From Chromera velia (Eukaryota > Sar > Chromeraceae), in the NCBI GenBank assembly GCA_018398765.1, contig JAHBMJ010000863.1, positions 29,542 to 83,898 of the forward strand: a DNA stretch of 54,357 nt, in the 5' to 3' direction. The position numbers were made by a program, and so were the translations under genes. This document shows positions 31,623 through 43,952 of the stretch, one piece after another (within the stretch, counting starts at the first letter, position 1; each line of letters opens with the position of its first letter). The notes below the pieces were generated by a model, which saw only the letters and a program-made list of their open reading frames with translations, ran no database searches and had not been told where the DNA came from.

Positions 31623-33350
31623 GAGAGAAAGAGAGAAAGGGAGAAAGAGAGAGGGGAAGAGGGGATATCTTGAGGAGATGCGGCGACACTCCGAAAGAAG
31701 TCGGGGATTTTCACAAAGGTCCCGGGTGGAGACTAGACAGAATCATCCTGCCGAACGAAGAAAGACTCACGAAGTAGAGGGAGACTGCACTGCACTGCGT
31801 TCCCCAACTGAACTGGAGAGCGAGACTGACAGAGAGAAGGGGGGGGTTGGAATTAGCGTGTGCGGAACGGAGGGAGAGAAAAAGGGGAAGAGAGCCAGAG
31901 AAGGGGAACCAGGCAAACGAAGCAACAGCTTTTTTCGCCAAAGGACGCATGCATGCATTCGTTTTTCATCCTCACTGATTTCCCCCCCTGATTCCTTCCT
32001 TGTGCAGCTGACTGACCTTTCAGGGCCAATTTCGTCCTCTGTTGTGTCCAGCTTGGGGAAACTGGGCGGCGGGGGGGGAAGGGCTTTTGCGGGAACAGTC
32101 CGCCCACCTGCGTCCCCCCCACCTGGTCCTCTGTTGTCTCTCCCGTCTCTGTCTCTGTCCCCTGGGGCTCTTGAGGCCCCTCCTTTTGATCCATCACCCC
32201 TGTTGTCCCTATTGTCGAGACGCTCTCTATCTCTCTCACCCCCGACAGTGGAAGCGCGATTGATTCGACGACCGCTGCTGAAATCCCCGCGGTCGAAGTC
32301 CCTGTCTCTGTCGCCTCGGCTGTAACCCCCCTCCCCCCTCTCCCTATCTCTATGATAATGATGACCCCCCTCATCCACCCAATCCCCTCGATCTCTGCCC
32401 TCAAATGGACGCTGACCGATCATGTCCTCTCGGGTGTGACCCCGGGGGTGATGGGAAGGGAACGGGGGGCCATCCCGGTCGTCGCGCTCTCTGTCCCTCC
32501 CTCTACCACCATATCGGTCACGATCCCTATCAAAATCCCTATCTCGGTCACGCCCTCCACGATCCCGGTCGCGGTCTCTGTCACGACGGCTCTCGTCGAA
32601 CAGAGGCCCCCGACGTCGGGATCTCTCTACGTCATCAAAAGGCGGCGGAGGGCCCCCCCCTCCCCCTCCCCCTCTACCTCCCATGTCGCGAAGGTCACGA
32701 TCACGACCACCACGGTCGTTTCGACCCCCACGCCAATCGCGATCCCGATCCGGGTCCCGGGGGTCAAAACGTTCGCCCCCTTCCCCCGTATCGTGTCGCC
32801 TGTTCAACCGATTGTAAGGATCTCCCAGGGTCGTTCCTGACTGCCAGTCAGGATCGTCCCTGAGTCGCCCTCCCCTCTCTCGTCGAGTGGTGCCGTCGGT
32901 GTCACGTGCAGCGGCCCAGTCGAGAGAGTCATCGCTCTTCCTATCATTCTCAGCGTCTTTGGGCCCAGCACCCCCACCGAGAGAGGGACCATCAGAATCC
33001 CGTCTCCAACTTGCCTCATCTCGTTCAGGAGAGCGGGCACGCCAGTCGGCCTCTCCCTCTCTTTCCCTGTCCCTCCCTGTTGAAGATCGCCTCTTCCGAT
33101 CCCGAGAGGAAGAGCGGCGCCTTCTCGGGGGAAGCTCATCACGATCGACACGACCACCTCCAGATGATACCCCTGCTTGCTTCTCTTCTTGGATCACAGA
33201 AGAAGAGAAGTTCAGGGAACTACTCAGACCTCCATTCGCAATGTCTTCATCCTCTTCAACTTCATCAGCCCATCGTTTTTTCGTTTGGCCACCGAGATCA
33301 GCTTCCACAGGGGAAGGAGCATCTTGAGCTGTCCCAGTGTCCATCGTCAT
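23566..33350 (-). CDS. giant low-complexity RD/RGG/polyQ protein, probable RNA-binding scaffold
   Basis: Nine exons: 33350-32017, 31548-30589, 30221-29993, 29469-27829, 27568-27073 (or 27049), 26984-26923, 26786-25140, 24810-24699, 24392-23566. Every junction keeps phase, giving ~2435 residues. ATG 33350 is the first Met after an in-frame TGA. Residues 1-445 start TMDTGTAQDAP and KKRWADEVEEDEDI, then SR/RD-rich repeats with a poly-Gly/Pro patch. Residues 445-765 carry RD dipeptides, FRGWATVPSIEEEE and GGKRRIILPP. Residues 765-870 hold a Pro run and a coiled coil (NEEEWARCKEQASW to KLKELEERLEKEK) spanning the exon 3/4 junction. The rest is RGG/GPG-rich with polyQ runs and an MPxxQxGxM-type Met/Gly/His segment. 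No folded catalytic or RRM domain is seen. RGG plus RD plus Q composition suggests RNA binding and condensate behaviour. A relation to PRRC2/BAT2-type proteins is possible but not shown. Confidence 0.78.
29721..29762 (+). repeat. (CA)n microsatellite in intron 3 of the RGG gene
   Basis: CA dinucleotide run; (TG)n on the gene's sense strand. Confidence 0.9.
30223..30258 (+). repeat. (CA)n directly at a 3' splice site
   Basis: On the gene's sense strand this is (TG)n followed immediately by the acceptor GCAG of exon 3; it stands where a pyrimidine tract would be. Confidence 0.85.
30425..30535 (+). repeat. (GAAA)n tract in intron 2 of the RGG gene
   Basis: GAAA repeats, i.e. CTTT on the sense strand of the minus gene. 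Confidence 0.9.
31549..31635 (+). repeat. (CA)n-(GA)n compound microsatellite at a 3' splice site
   Basis: The sense strand reads (TC)n then (TG)n, then TCTGCAG, the acceptor of exon 2 (exon starts at 31548). Confidence 0.9.
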
Positions 33351-34120
33351 CAGGCGAAACGATCAGGAAAGGGATGGCAAAAGGCCAGTTGCTAAAGTTT
33401 TGGTGAGAGAATTTCACTCTCCGATCAAAAGGCTCAGTAGATCGTCCAAGCACCTCCTCTATATCGGAACACCCCACCTCTAATGTCAAGAACAAGGGTG
33501 GTTTTCTGCAACAGAGTTGAATTGAGCAGTCTCCAGCGAAAAATAACTTTTGTTGAAGCACAGCGCCAATTCGGGGGTGGGGCATGCCGGGGCTCTTCCT
33601 TTTTTGCTTTCCCGGCCTTAATTCAGAATTAAGAAGTTCTTGTGCGGTGGTGGGCCCGGCCATTGAATCTGCCTTTGAACGGTTCGATCACTTAATTTGC
33701 CGGGGTCTACCGGTAACGGGTCCCAAAATGGATCGGGCCGCGGGTCCGACCATATATATCGCGTCCACTGAATGCGAGCGGGCCGCGCAGCGTCTCTGGC
33801 CCCGGCACGCTGCAGGGAGACAATTTGTTTGGCAATGAGCAACAGTGCCTGTGCCGAAAAAGCATCATAGCTGTGTTTCCACTTGCCTAGTCTTCCCTCC
33901 ATGTATGCCATTGTACAGGTGTTATATAGAACCCTGCCGTAGGGGCATAGGAGAGTGCCGTGGAGGTACGTACACAGACATCAGCACGTGGCAACTTTCG
34001 AGCAGAGCAATTCCCAAAACTCTGACGCAGTAGCTGGGTCAAGAACTTCCTCCTCCATTCGACGGGTTTGTTTAAGAGATCATTGATTGTATCATAGAGA
34101 AGGGTTTCAGGAATCACCAT
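33351..34120. promoter_or_regulatory. divergent intergenic region between two head-to-head genes
   Basis: 770 bp separates ATG 33350 (minus) from ATG 34121 (plus). It should contain both promoters and 5' leaders. No core motif is identified. Confidence 0.45.
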
Positions 34121-37100
34121 ATGCTGGCTTTCCAACGCGTGTGTGCTGCAAGCACGCACAATTCGCGTTTAGCAAACTGCAGGTCTCTCCATACACTGTT
34201 GAAGCCGGCGTTGCCAGTTGTGGTGACTTCCGCCGAACCAGTTTTCTCAGCGAACTGGTCGGTTCCTTTCGGGCAGTACGCCAGCCGGTGTTTTTCTTCT
34301 ACGACTCTGAAGGCTGACGACACTCCGAGTGGTCTGATAGAGAAGCTGAAGAAACGACTACGAGAGCAAGAAGTCGTGATTCAAAGACAGGGAATCGAAA
34401 ATGTCCAACTGGTGGAGGAACTCAAAGACGTTAACGATTCGGTTGGTGGATCGTGCTTTCAGATCACCTTAGGTCTCCTTCTGCTCTCTCGCTGGTTCCT
34501 TTGTGTATCTTGTCTGCTTTTGGGGCCTTTCAGTCTGCTTCAATCACCCCGTCTCCTCTCTACTTTTCAAGTTGTCCTTTGTCATTTCTGTCTATCAACT
34601 GTCACCCGTTTGGAAAAGGGAGTTTCACAGTGAGTGTGCCGGCTGTCTCTGTCTGTCGTCCCTGGCTAATATGCTTAAGCCCTCCTCTTCCCTTTTTGTC
34701 CTTTTCTCGCCCACCTGTTTCGAAATTTCCTTTGTTTTTTTTCGTTGAATGAATCCCTTGACCAGCAAGCTATGCTTCTTTCCCGATAGTCCACACCTCT
34801 TGTGACACCAATTGCACGACCTCCATCTCATTATTTTGACTCTGTTCAGGTGCATCCTTGAGGTTCGTCGTTGGCTGCCTGTATTCCCTCCTTTTCTTTT
34901 CTTTCCTTGTTGCAGAACCGAAAACTGAGGGCATCCCTTCTGCAGGTCGCAGAGGCAAAGGAAGAGCTCTCTGGGATCATCAGGAAGCATTCAGAGGCCC
35001 AGACCCGCCACCAGACCCCGAGAAGAAATTCATCCCTTTTTTCTGCTGCGTCGGCCACGGAGAGTGCAAAGAACAACTTCTACAGCGACGACACAGCAGC
35101 AGCGGCAGCAGCATCAGGTTTGTCCACTCTGGGCACAAGTCAGCAGAGTGGAGAATGGGAGCAGGGAAGGGGGGGCGAAGTAAGAGCCGCCGCCGCATCC
35201 TCTGCAGTCCCCGCCCTGTCGACAAAGACAAGCCCCTCCCCCTTCTTCCCGCATGCTGACAGCAGCCCGACACCCCCCCGGGCAGACCTGACGATGTACA
35301 ACCTTCTCAGTCGCCCCCCTGCCCTGGCAGCTGCATCGTTGATGAGTGACCCCCGTGCCGTCTCTCACTTCAAACACCTGTCCCCCTTCAAAGCTCTGGC
35401 AGTGCGTCAGGGTTCTTTGCTCGAGTCGTTTGAGTCGAGCAGAAAAAGTGACTCAGTTTCGGTCGTCGGCAGTTCTTCGGGGGCTTCTGCCTCCTCTGCA
35501 GTAAGTGCAGTGGGCAGAGACGCTGGTTGCACTGCGGTAGAGCCCGTTCCTGGCAGGGGGGGTGCAGGGAATGGGGGGGGGCGGCGGTTTGCAAATCTGC
35601 GCAGTGCCCTGAACGCCGTGATCATCGCTCACGTGTCTGGTTTGTTTGGGTTTTGGTTGGGCGGGCTCACAGAGAGACGGCTCGAAGAAGAGAGGCAGGA
35701 GGGTCGGGTTGCGCGTGTGTTTAGTGAGAGAGGTCAGCAGAAAAAGGAGCAACAGGAGGAGAAGTCCTCCCCCTCCTCTGTACTTGTAGTGAGAGGAAAG
35801 GAAGGCGTAGCCCGGGTGTCGTGGACCCCAGCAGAAAGCCGTAGAGAATGGGAAGCAGGGAAGGAAAAGGCGCGGCAGGGAGAGGGAGAGGGGGGTCAGA
35901 GGGGGAAGGGTGACGGCGGAGACGGAGAAGGCGGGGGGACCGCAGGAGAGGAGGGAGGCGGCACGATGCAATCGCTTTTTGACTATGGGAGGATGGAAGT
36001 AAGTCGATCGCCAACTTTCGACTGTTCGGATGTTTTTTCTTTACTTTCCTGACTTGGTTCTGGGAGTGGTATTTTGATTTGCCATCCTTCCTTGCCTTCG
36101 TTAATAGTTGGGTGAATAATTATTTGCCTTCTTGCATCTCTCTGACTTTCTTTCTTTCTGTTTTGCCCTCGGAGATGGGTGTCTCCTGTCGACTTTGCTG
36201 CCTCGAAGTATGTACACAGGTTTGTTCTCATCTTTCATCTTCTTCTTTACGTACCCTCGTCGGTTTCATTTTTTGTTCTTTTCTCCTGAAAGCACCTTTC
36301 CTTAGGAAATGACAGGTCGAAAGGGAGACTCAATTTTTTGTTTGTAACCCCACTCTTAGTTCTGATTGAGGCCGTTGCGTGAATTGATTTTTGGGGGGTT
36401 TTTCTCTGTATGGACTCCTTCCTGTCTGTACTCATGTTTTCCGCACCGCGTGCCTGCCTGCCTGCAGGGCTCCTGCAAGGCGTTTGGGGAGGCCTTGAAG
36501 CGCCAAGTCTCCGACTCCATGGCTGCCGTGGCCGAGCTTTCTCACCACTTCCACTCCTTCTGCTTCAGCACGGACGAGCCTCAGCGACTGGGAGAAGGAA
36601 GTGGAGAGGAGTCGACAAAGAAGGCCGAGAACCTCCGAGAGGGGGGAAGAGATACTAGAGGTGTTGTAACATCAAATTTCCTGGCAGAAGTCCCGTCGTC
36701 TGCATTCTCTTTCTGCTCGGGGGCAACCTCTGCGTTCCCTTTCTTGAATCACAACAACAGCAGTCAATCAGTCAATTTGGTGACACGCATGAGTTCCAGC
36801 GGTTCCCCCGAGAGAGAGAGCGAGAAGCATTGCGAGTGTCGAGTCTCATTCCTCGACAGGTTCTCAGTTTTCCCTTCCGATTCTCCCCCTGAGAGAGAGA
36901 GGGGTAGCGTTACAGGCGTTTCCCAGGGCTTAGCAGAACCTGTAAAGCCCACTATGATTTATACGAAGTCTGAGGGAGAGGGCAGAGGAGCTTGCGAGCA
37001 TGAGGGACAGGCAGGAGGAGCACAGAGACACGCACCGACCGACACGGTCGCAGTCACAGGACGACCGGGACTCGTTCGCGCTGCCGACTCTCGTGAAGCA

Positions 37101-38047
37101 GTTGTGCAGCTCATTGCTTTGTGAGTGAGTGAGAGTGAGTGAGTGAGAGTGTGTGTGTGTGGGTGTGGATCGAGTGTGTGTGCCAGAGCGTGAGTCATCT
37201 GACTTTTGAGGACAAGCGCGTGTACAACGAGCAATAGCGGTAGGGTGAAGGGGGAAAGTTTCAGCAACGGGCACTGATAAGGGAGCCGTTTGACTCGTCC
37301 CATCTCCTTCTGTATCCGGCACACCCCATTCCTTTCCTGTCGGCATGCAAAGAAAGACGGCATTCGCCCATTCACCTCTGTTTGCATTTGTAAGTTCGTT
37401 GCGTTCTCTTTTTTCTCTCTGTATGAATACCACCCGTTCTTCATTCTTTTTCTTTTCCCCCTCTTTCTTTCTCTCTCCCATGTTTTCGTTCTTCTTTTTG
37501 CCTTCCTCCCCTAACCCCCCTTTTTGTGAAAAGACCTGGACGAAACAAGACGAGGGTGGGTCTGTAGGTTTGGTTGCGGTCTTCCAGGGGGTTGCGGGTG
37601 TGTGGGTCGTCTTAGAAGACACCAAGGGAGCCGGTATGCAACGATACACCGATCCGTACAACAGGCACTGTAGCTTGCAACGGGTGAATGAGTGGGGTGG
37701 GGTGGGGTGGGGTTGATTTGATTAAAACGGGTTCAAGCAACAGCGAGAAGTCCGAAGAAGGGACGAGGGGTCCCTTGAAAGAGGGTCGATCTGCGTGCGT
37801 GTGTCTGCTTGTCTCTTTCTTTCTGTGTTTCTGTCCAGTGGAGCTGAAGAGGTGCGAAGAAGTCCCCCAGCTGGTGCTTTCTGTCCACTCACTGGTGTAT
37901 GAATATTGTCATGCATATGAGAGGAATCGTGAGAAAGCGGCTCAAATAAGGAAAGTGAGCCAGTGGCGGGTAGACAGAGTGCATAGCCAGCCTAAGCCAG
38001 GCACGATGGAGAATGGGTTTTTGCTCATTCGCATGCGGTTGACTTGA
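34121..38047 (+). CDS. probable organelle-targeted coiled-coil membrane protein, 3' half unresolved
   Basis: Exon 1 (34121-34441) and exon 2 (34916-35998) join in phase through donor GTTGGT. Exon 2 ends at GTAAGT and joins in phase to an exon from 36468. The N-terminus (MLAFQRVCAAS, then ~60 residues rich in Arg/Ser/Ala and poor in acidic residues) looks like a mitochondrial or plastid transit peptide. A coiled coil spans ~72-140 (LIEKLKKRLREQE into NRKLRASLLQVAEAKEEL). One membrane segment lies at ~339-358 (ALNAVIIAHVSGLFGFWLGG), followed by a basic/acidic charged tail. Exon 3 opens GSCKAFGEALKRQ. Near 36969-37120 a second frame (ERAEELASMRDRQEE) fits donor GTGAGT and the final exon from 37839 (ELKRCEEVPQLVLSVHSLV, stop at 38047). 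How exon 3 connects is uncertain. No family is recognised. Confidence 0.6.
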
Positions 38048-39205
38048 ATTAAGAAAAGCTCCATGGAATTGTTACTAGATGGAATTCAAAGCACTTTAAT
38101 TGATCCGGAAGTTCAATTTTCATCGTACATTGAAGTGATGGATCGATAGAAACTCAATTAAGACCGCCCGAGAGTAAAGAACTTCAGAGTTTGAAGAGTT
38201 TGGCACTGAGTCTTTAAAAAGTACTCCTGCAGGATTGATCATACCTGTGGAAGTTATTGCATATCTAATTTTAGCTAGAATTTTGGCAGATTTTATAGAA
38301 TTTTAGCTAGAAGTCTATTTAATTTTAAAACCTAAGATCGACGTTTAAATCGTATATCGCAAATCTTATAAGCCTAATATAAGATTTAATAATTTTGAGT
38401 GTATCATTATTTATCCAGAAGTGTTTCATTCTAGCTTTCTCAAGGCTTCCAGTAACCTACAAAGCAGAGGTCGAAGGGCGCGTTAGGAGTATCTACTTAT
38501 CGTATTTACTGACTGTTCGTTTTTTTTAATTTATCTTCTGCTTGGACTCTTCGATCTCTTGTACTGATGAAACGGGGATGGTGTTGCTCTCTATGTTGAC
38601 AATGTTTGGTCAGTTGTCGATCTCTCTCTTTCACGCCGCCTGTATAGCATGGATTTAGGCATGGATTAGCATGGATATATGTTTTTTTTTTTCTCAGTCT
38701 GGAAGTTCAACGTCAAAACAATCGTCAAAAATTAGACTCTCCATTTACTCCCAGTCGCCGTCAGTGTCCCTTGTTGCCTGTGCTGCGGCAATGTGCCCGG
38801 CACTAACAAAGGAACACTGCCCTAGTGTTGACATATGGTCAGTTTTTTTTTGGAAAAGTTGTCTGTCTCTATGTATCTGTCTCCTGCTATTACCTGCTGT
38901 GTGCGGCCGGGATGCAGGAGGCCGCGCGCGCAGCGGGGCCACGGGACCTGAAGAGGGGCCGGCATGCACGAGACACCATCGAGACACCTCATGCATGCAT
39001 GCATGCATGATTAACTGAGGTAATTGCACGGCTTGCTCACTGCACCCTTGCTGTTGCCTTGATTGGTGCACCAAAAAACGGTTTCGCGATCGGTGCTACA
39101 GTTGTGCTTTAAAGCATATGCAGATGAGTCTTCTCACTTCTAGATCTCTCAACTGGTGCAGTTGTCAACTAGCCTTGAATCACTGCAACAGTTGCGTCTG
39201 ACACC
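38048..39205. other. AT-rich intergenic DNA, then transporter 5' flank
   Basis: 38050-38690 is AT-rich with no coding signal. TAGCATGGATTTAGGCATGG occurs near 38645, and a GCATGCATGCATGCATG run lies at about 38991-39007. An in-frame TGA at 39176 precedes the transporter ATG. Confidence 0.5.
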
Positions 39206-40310
39206 ATGCGTCCAAATTTTCCTGCAAGAAATTTTCCCGGGCACGACCACCGTCACGTCATCCACAGGGCGTCAAATGAAACCACCTCTACAAGCTCATT
39301 CTTGACATCAGATGATTATGACAGTCTGGCAGCAGCAGGAGATGAGTTTTTCATTCTCGTCAGTCGACAATGTCCCGAGAAACCACGTCTTGTTATGGGT
39401 CGGAGGTAATTTGACTGACCTTTGTTCATTCGGCTGTTTCGACGCTCCCAACTCTTTTCGTGCGTGCAGGTTATGGGACTCTTCGTGATGGTCATGCAAC
39501 TGGGTGAGTTGTACCAGGAGTCCATGTGTGTGTGTGTGGTTGCTGCTCATCATGAACTTCTACATGATGAAAAATCTCTGAGGAGAAAGTGAAACAGCAG
39601 CAAAAGACATTCATGAAGGTCTATAGGTATGGGGGAAGGTTTGAGAATAGGTCGACCGAGCCTCACTTTGACTCCTCTTCATCCTTTTCTTTATGCAGGG
39701 TTTGCTTTCGTCGAAGTCGGCCTCGTGCAATCCAGGAACAGCGTTAGCGTGCTCAGTAAGTGTGACTTTCTTATTTGATGATGGACGTAGGTCGAACCTT
39801 TTCCCGTCCTCCTTCCTGGACCTTCCTTCACTCTTGCACTGTGTGGTGTTTTCTTTCTCCCAACCATTGTCAAGCAGATCCGTAGCTATCTCTCCCCTAC
39901 GCCCTCACACTGATCTCCCTTCTCATCTCTTTGGAAGAACGAACACTTAATCCCCACTTTGATTCACTCTCGCACCGCGACGTCAATCCGTCACCCCCGC
40001 TTATTCGTCCGCGCCGAATGTCTTCAGTCAAGAGAGATCTGAAGGTGCATTGAATCCGTTTTTGCCAAATGGCACGCATGCATTTTCGTTTTTATAAAAA
40101 ACCTCTCTCTCTGTTTGTTTCTCGTCGTGCAGTGAAAAACTTTCTGGATGCGACAAGTGAGTATATGCACGTGCGTGCCGGCAACGTGGGAAGAATTTTC
40201 AGTTCTTTCTTGACCCCTTTTGGGGCCCATTTTACCTCCTTTTCTCTTTGGTTTTCCCTCTGCGCTCTCACGCTCTTGGCTTCCCTCCCAAGCGTTTGCA
40301 TCAAAACCGT

Positions 40311-40348
<38 letters not shown>

Positions 40349-42242
40349 GCTCTCTACTAGTTAGTTGGCAGAGCTCCAAGGATGGAAGCACGTTGGGTCT
40401 TTTCTGCGCAGATGGGGGGAAGCCCTTGCGTTGTCCCCCATTTCCACAGACCCAAAATGTAAACATCTCTATGATACGGGACTCCGTCATGTTTCTGAAT
40501 TACGATCGTGAATCTTAGAAACGACGGGAACACACACAAGAAAAAGAAATGGATCTTGACTATTTCCCTCCTGATCGATTGCTTTCTCCTTTTCTGCAGT
40601 TGGCGTAATTGTCTACTGGGCGGTTGGTCACGAACTCACTTTGTTGTTTTGTTGGGTTTTCTTTCCTGCAGAGCATTGACGGTCCCATTTTCGGGCACCT
40701 CAATCTCTGTCGCTTCTTCGTCCCTCGTGTCTCGATCTGTCTACAATGCAATTAATTTCTTGTGTAATTCATTCATTCATTCATTCATTCATTCACTCAT
40801 TCCATTCATTCATTCATTCATTCACTCATTCATTCATTCATTCATTCATTCATTCATGTAAACACGCTTGATTCCCCTTTCATTGCTACTGCTCCTTTCC
40901 TTCCCCGTGCAGTCCGGGTATGCGATCTCGTACGGAGCGGGGAATGAGTTTATGGGTTGGCACAAGTTTTTCTTCATTGGCTTAGAGAACGGCGAGATGG
41001 TCGGCGTGTTCTTCCAGTACACATTCGCGGCTGCTGCAGGTGGGAGGGAATTTTGGGGGTGTATGAAAGGGAGGTAGTCGTAGTGAGCCACAGGCGTCCT
41101 TCCTCCCATGCTGACTGGCCGAGCGTAAAGCGGAACCGAAGGAACCAAGTCCTTTGTAAAAAGATCAGTGCCAGTCGAAAGAAATCAGAAATCGCTTATT
41201 TCTTTCCTGGTAACTTAAAGTCTTGCCCCCTTTTTCCTCTCCTACCCTTTCTTGCTCCTCCTCCGTTGTTGCAGCCACGATCGTCTCGGGGACACTGGCT
41301 GAGCGCGCCAAGCTAGCTGCCTACATCACCTACTCATGCGCCCTGACAGGGTGGGCTTGGTTTGGTGTGCTAGAATGCATGCAAAACTGCTGCACATCAT
41401 ACACAAGTGTTTTTGTCTGAGAGAGATTTGTGTGAATTCAGTCGATTCGTTCAGTCCACGTTTTGATCGATCGGTCCTGCATGATTTAATTTTGACTGCG
41501 TGAACGTTCCCTTTCTGCGGGACCATTAGCAGTGCCTTGCTCCTTCGCAGCCGTGGTACTTGCACCCTGTGTCCTTCCTCTACTTCCAAAGATCCCGGAA
41601 AGGAAAAAGACTGATCGTCAGCTACGTGCCGAGAGAAGTGAATGTTCACCCCTTCCTCGTTCTTTCTTTCTTTCTTTCTGTCTTCAGGATCGTGTATCCC
41701 GTCGTCGTCCACTGGCAGTGGTCCTCTGAGGGCTGGCTCTACAACCGGGGGTTCATGGACTTTGCTGTCAGTCTGTCTGTCTCTCCGTCTGCCTGTCTGT
41801 CTTCCTGCCTGCCTGTCTGTCTGTCTGTCTGTCTGTCTTCCTGCCTGCCTGTCTGTCTGTCTGCCTGTCTGTCTGTTTGTCTATGTCTGCCTATCTTCTC
41901 TTGTTCAACGGTCGTCATGGATTGAGAGCTTTTGATTTCACTGTTAGCAAGCATAAGTAAGGGCAGACAAGCAGAAGCGCAGGCAGACGGGCATATTAAT
42001 AAGTGCCACCTGCTACTCTGCGTACCTCTTTGTGCTTTGTTGTGATGTGGCTGCATCATCCGTCAACTTTTTCTTCCCATTGCCCCGCTCCGTTTTGTGT
42101 TTTCTCCACGAAGACGAAGACGCGGCTGATTTTTCATTTTTTTCCAGACGTCTAGAGATGTGCGTGCCGTGGAAGAGAATGAGCGAGGCGAGTGCGACAC
42201 CAGATGAAAGGCATGAGGGGGAACGGACCTGCAGGTGTGGAA

Positions 42243-42278
<36 letters not shown>

Positions 42279-42302
42279 ACGCGAGGGAGAATAGATCGAT
42301 AG

Positions 42303-42347
<45 letters not shown>

Positions 42348-43913
42348 GAGAAAAGAAGGAGGGAGGAAGGAGAAAAAATGCTCATTGGGTGGATTGTCCT
42401 CGTGGTTTCTGGTTGTGTTCATGCAGGGCTCTGGTGTTGTGCACACAGTCGGCGGGACGGCGGCTCTGGTTGGGTCGATTTTCCTTGGGGCTCGGCTGGG
42501 ACGGTCGGTAGCTCGGAAGGCTGGCTGCTCCAAGTGGACGTCCTTCATCGTTTTGTCGCGTCTTTCTCATTTCAAGCATGCCTTCTTCTTTTTAACTACT
42601 CCGCCCCTTGTTTTTTTTTTTTTCATTTGGCTGATCTGGTCCAGTCAGAGAGAGAGACAGAGAGAGTCAGCGGTGTGGCTAATTTTGTGGCCGGGCGTTG
42701 GTTTTTGTGTTTGGGCCATTGATGCGAATCGAATGAACTTCGATCTTCCTCCCTGTATCCGACGTACCTTCTCTTTCCGCTCTGTTTGTTCAGATTTCCT
42801 CCAACGAAGGGGGAAGACGAAACCTCTCCGCCCAGTAGGGCAGGAGGGGGATTGATCAGGACGCAGAGCTTCTTCTACCAGATTGGGGGGAGAAAAAGAT
42901 CACTTGTCAAGGTCTTGCCGAGACACTCCATCCGTCAGTCATCAGATCTAAATATCTTTTCTGCAGTGAGTCACTGAGTGCGTCTTTCCTCTTTAGACAG
43001 TCACTCCGCATTATTTGAACGCTTCAAACATGCAAGAAAACGACGAAAATGAAAGACGTTAGTGTCAAACGATCTCAAACGATCGACAAGTCGGCCAGCT
43101 TTGTGTTGGATGGGAGCTTGACTTTAGCCATGTCCGCAGTCAAATCTCTCCTTTGGGCCCTTGCGACAGCAGCTGGGAGACACGCGTACCTTCTGACCCC
43201 TCTGTGTGTGCAGCTTTCTTCGTCTTGGGGTGCTTCATTCAATGGGTCACTTTCTTGTGCTTCAACGGTCAGCGTGTGTGTGCTCCGGGTGTGGTCAGCG
43301 TGTGTGTGCTCCGGGTGTGGTTTTCTTGTGATAGCCCAATAGGATTAGACCACACAGGCTTCTATCTTGTGAATCTGTTTTGTGTCTCTCTTTTTGCCCC
43401 CCCCCCCCCCCNCCCCCCAGAAACAGTCCAGTTCGATTTCTGAGTAGACGATTCCAAAGAGACGTCAGGAGATGCAAACGTGTGGTTCATCGGTTTGTCT
43501 TGATCTGCATGGTGCAATCTGCTACCTGCCTGCATGCATGCAGGAGGTTCGCAATTGCGTCTCTTCCCCGAAGCTGTAAGAGACGACGACGGGAACGTGG
43601 TGGAAGTCATCAACCATGCCTGGGTGGTGGCAGACATTTTCTGGAACACCATCATGAGTGGATCGGTGGGCACTGTCTTCTCCGCTTGATTGAGTCCTTC
43701 TGTTGCGTTCTTCCCGTCTTCTTATTTGAGTGTCTGCTCCTTTTGATCTTTCTGTCTGTCTGCCCCAGCTCTTCTTTCTTCTCATTCTCATTCTCTCTCT
43801 CCCTCTCTCTCTCTGTCTCTCTCTCCCTGTCTCCGTGCCTGTTTCCGTCCCTCTCTCTTTCTCTGTCTCTCTTTCCCTCTTACCCTTCTTCTCTCTTGCG
43901 TTGAACTGCAGAA

Positions 43914-43952
<39 letters not shown>

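Noticed and set aside
40744-40860. (ATTC)n run (CATTCATTCATT...) as a CRISPR-like or regulatory array
   Set aside because: It is a simple tetranucleotide microsatellite; the same repeat occurs at 29870-29910 and 46280-46340, without spacers.
41767-41890. (CTGT)n/(CTGC)n coding frame rich in Ser/Cys/Leu/Pro
   Set aside because: A simple repeat directly after the donor of exon 8; reading continues only because of repeat composition.
42835-43213. Extended open frame after exon 10 of the transporter (ending ...LNIFSA before GTGAGT)
   Set aside because: The GTGAGT junction breaks the frame with exon 11, whereas the GTAGGG donor at 42835 restores both phase and family length.
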